Assembly (NCBI RefSeq): GCF_025370935.1
Contig: NC_133501.1
Span: 6,237,906-6,301,905, forward strand
Length of the DNA stretch: 64,000 nucleotides
Source of the DNA: Choristoneura fumiferana
Lineage: Eukaryota > Arthropoda > Insecta > Lepidoptera > Tortricidae
Direction of reading: 5' to 3'
This document shows positions 63,206-64,000 of this stretch, piece after piece. The notes below the pieces were generated by a model. The model saw only the letters and a list, made by a program, of their open reading frames with translations, was not told where the DNA came from and made no database searches. Both the position numbers and the translations under genes were made by a program. The number at the start of each line of letters is the position of its first letter. Position 1 is the stretch's first letter.

Positions 63206-63710
63206 GCCAAGTTAAGATGACCTCGGGGTCAGAGTTGCTAGTATGGAGCCAGCGGCCTACTTAAACTGGTAATAATAACCAAGTTAAGTTGACCCCTGAG
63301 TCAGTGTTGCAAGTATAGAACCAGCGCTTTACTTAAACTGGATGTGACTAAGTTAAGCTGACCTCTAAGTTAGTGTAGTAAGTATGGAGAGTGGGGCTTA
63401 TTTAAACTGGACAGGCCTCGATAAAATATCCAAGACAGATTGAGCTCTGGATGGGAGTAATAATATGTACCTAGTAAAAAAGAGACCTGTAACTTTGGCT
63501 GCGTCGATATCTTTGCACTTAACTTGACTGTACTTTGGTATGTGCTTGTATATAGGTAGAGTCATTCACGATGACGCGTGCCGTGGTTCTTATTACAATG
63601 TCATTAATGTCTAATTTTGACAAAATCACGCGTGTTCGTGGATGGCACTAGGTATATAAATGACCAAGTTAAGTTGACCTTTGTGTTAGAGTTACAAGTA
63701 TGGAAGATGA
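63206..63710 (+). repeat. diverged tandem repeat, about 70-bp unit, interrupted by M6
   Basis: Units start CCAAGTTAAGATGACCTCGG (63209), CCAAGTTAAGTTGACCCCTG (63282), CTAAGTTAAGCTGACCTCTA (63348) and CCAAGTTAAGTTGACCTTTG (63663); the first three include ..TACTTAAACTGG-type ends. The M6 MITE (63567-63654) lies between units 3 and 4. Confidence 0.7.
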
Positions 63711-63829
63711 CCTAGTTAATTTGGTTAATTTATACGAATTTACCCAACGAACGAAGATACCCATTCTTTGATTTATTTATCGGGTTTTTAAGTATTTAAC
63801 ACAACTTTATTTTTAACACAGTAGGTTCG

Positions 63830-64000
63830 CTATTTGAAGGGATCGCTAATGCGGATCGGAATTATTTCCAAATATCCCTGTCCATGATATAATCATCAAC
63901 TTTATAATACGCCTTAGATATTAATGTCTTCTTGACAATAGATCTAAATTTTGTATCCGTTTCATATGTAATATTTTTTGGATTTTTTTATCAAGGAATA
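63830..64000 (-). pseudogene. CR1/Jockey LINE ORF2 C terminus (continues past the window)
   Basis: On the minus strand it encodes the same C-terminal sequence as 29400-29538 (..RSIVKKTLISKAYYK.., ..YIMDRDIWK and stop), followed by the same flank CCGATCCGCATTAGCGATCC. Both share GCAAACTG/GCGAACCTA-like words after the stop. Confidence 0.7.

Overview
The window looks like nuclear DNA of a lepidopteran insect (moth or butterfly). The reasons are small coding exons with GT..AG introns, a ZAD-type C2H2 zinc-finger gene, an insect-length galactose-1-phosphate uridylyltransferase (GALT) gene, and an AT-rich background dense with tRNA-derived SINEs, 5'-truncated LINE tails, foldback MITEs and Helitron-like pieces of the kinds that fill lepidopteran genomes. 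I found no rRNA gene, no functional tRNA gene, no CRISPR array and no bacterial or viral gene set.

Layout. Positions 1410-6454 (minus) hold the first five coding exons of a ZAD zinc-finger protein whose 3' part lies beyond the left edge. Positions 7641-17321 (minus) hold a complete eight-exon GALT gene. Its exons join in frame to 349 codons plus a stop, and it starts from a textbook Inr plus DPE core promoter at 17327-17360. About 5.5 kb upstream and divergent, 22802-23014 (plus) is a GC-rich first coding exon of an unidentified protein, with a short upstream ORF in its leader. No second exon is recognisable, so 23015-64000 is probably one very long first intron or intergenic DNA.

From about 23 kb to the right edge nearly everything recognisable is mobile DNA. 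The largest piece is a nearly complete two-ORF CR1-group LINE on the minus strand (about 49232-53990), with an intact ORF1 and an ORF2 broken by one frameshift. Decayed pieces of RTE-type, CR1/Jockey-type and restriction-like-endonuclease LINEs, at least three SINE families, about fifteen foldback or TIR families and two minisatellites surround it. Nested insertions with visible target-site duplications give a relative order of arrival.

The points most worth a second look are: (1) the GALT protein, in which two of the four residues aligned with the metal site of human and E. coli GALT appear to be replaced (Lys178, Leu299); (2) two unrelated dispersed repeats carrying hammerhead-ribozyme-like cores (GAAAC followed by a palindromic stem III and a GUC-type site), suggesting Penelope-like element terminal repeats; (3) an 857-bp palindrome with a MITE at its centre; (4) a perfect 63-bp inverted repeat abutting a second foldback; and (5) a 15/30/90-bp hierarchical minisatellite found in opposite orientation at two places 37 kb apart. 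Identifications rest on reading motifs by eye. Splice sites are predictions from GT/AG and frame continuity, and repeat borders are approximate unless a target-site duplication is quoted.
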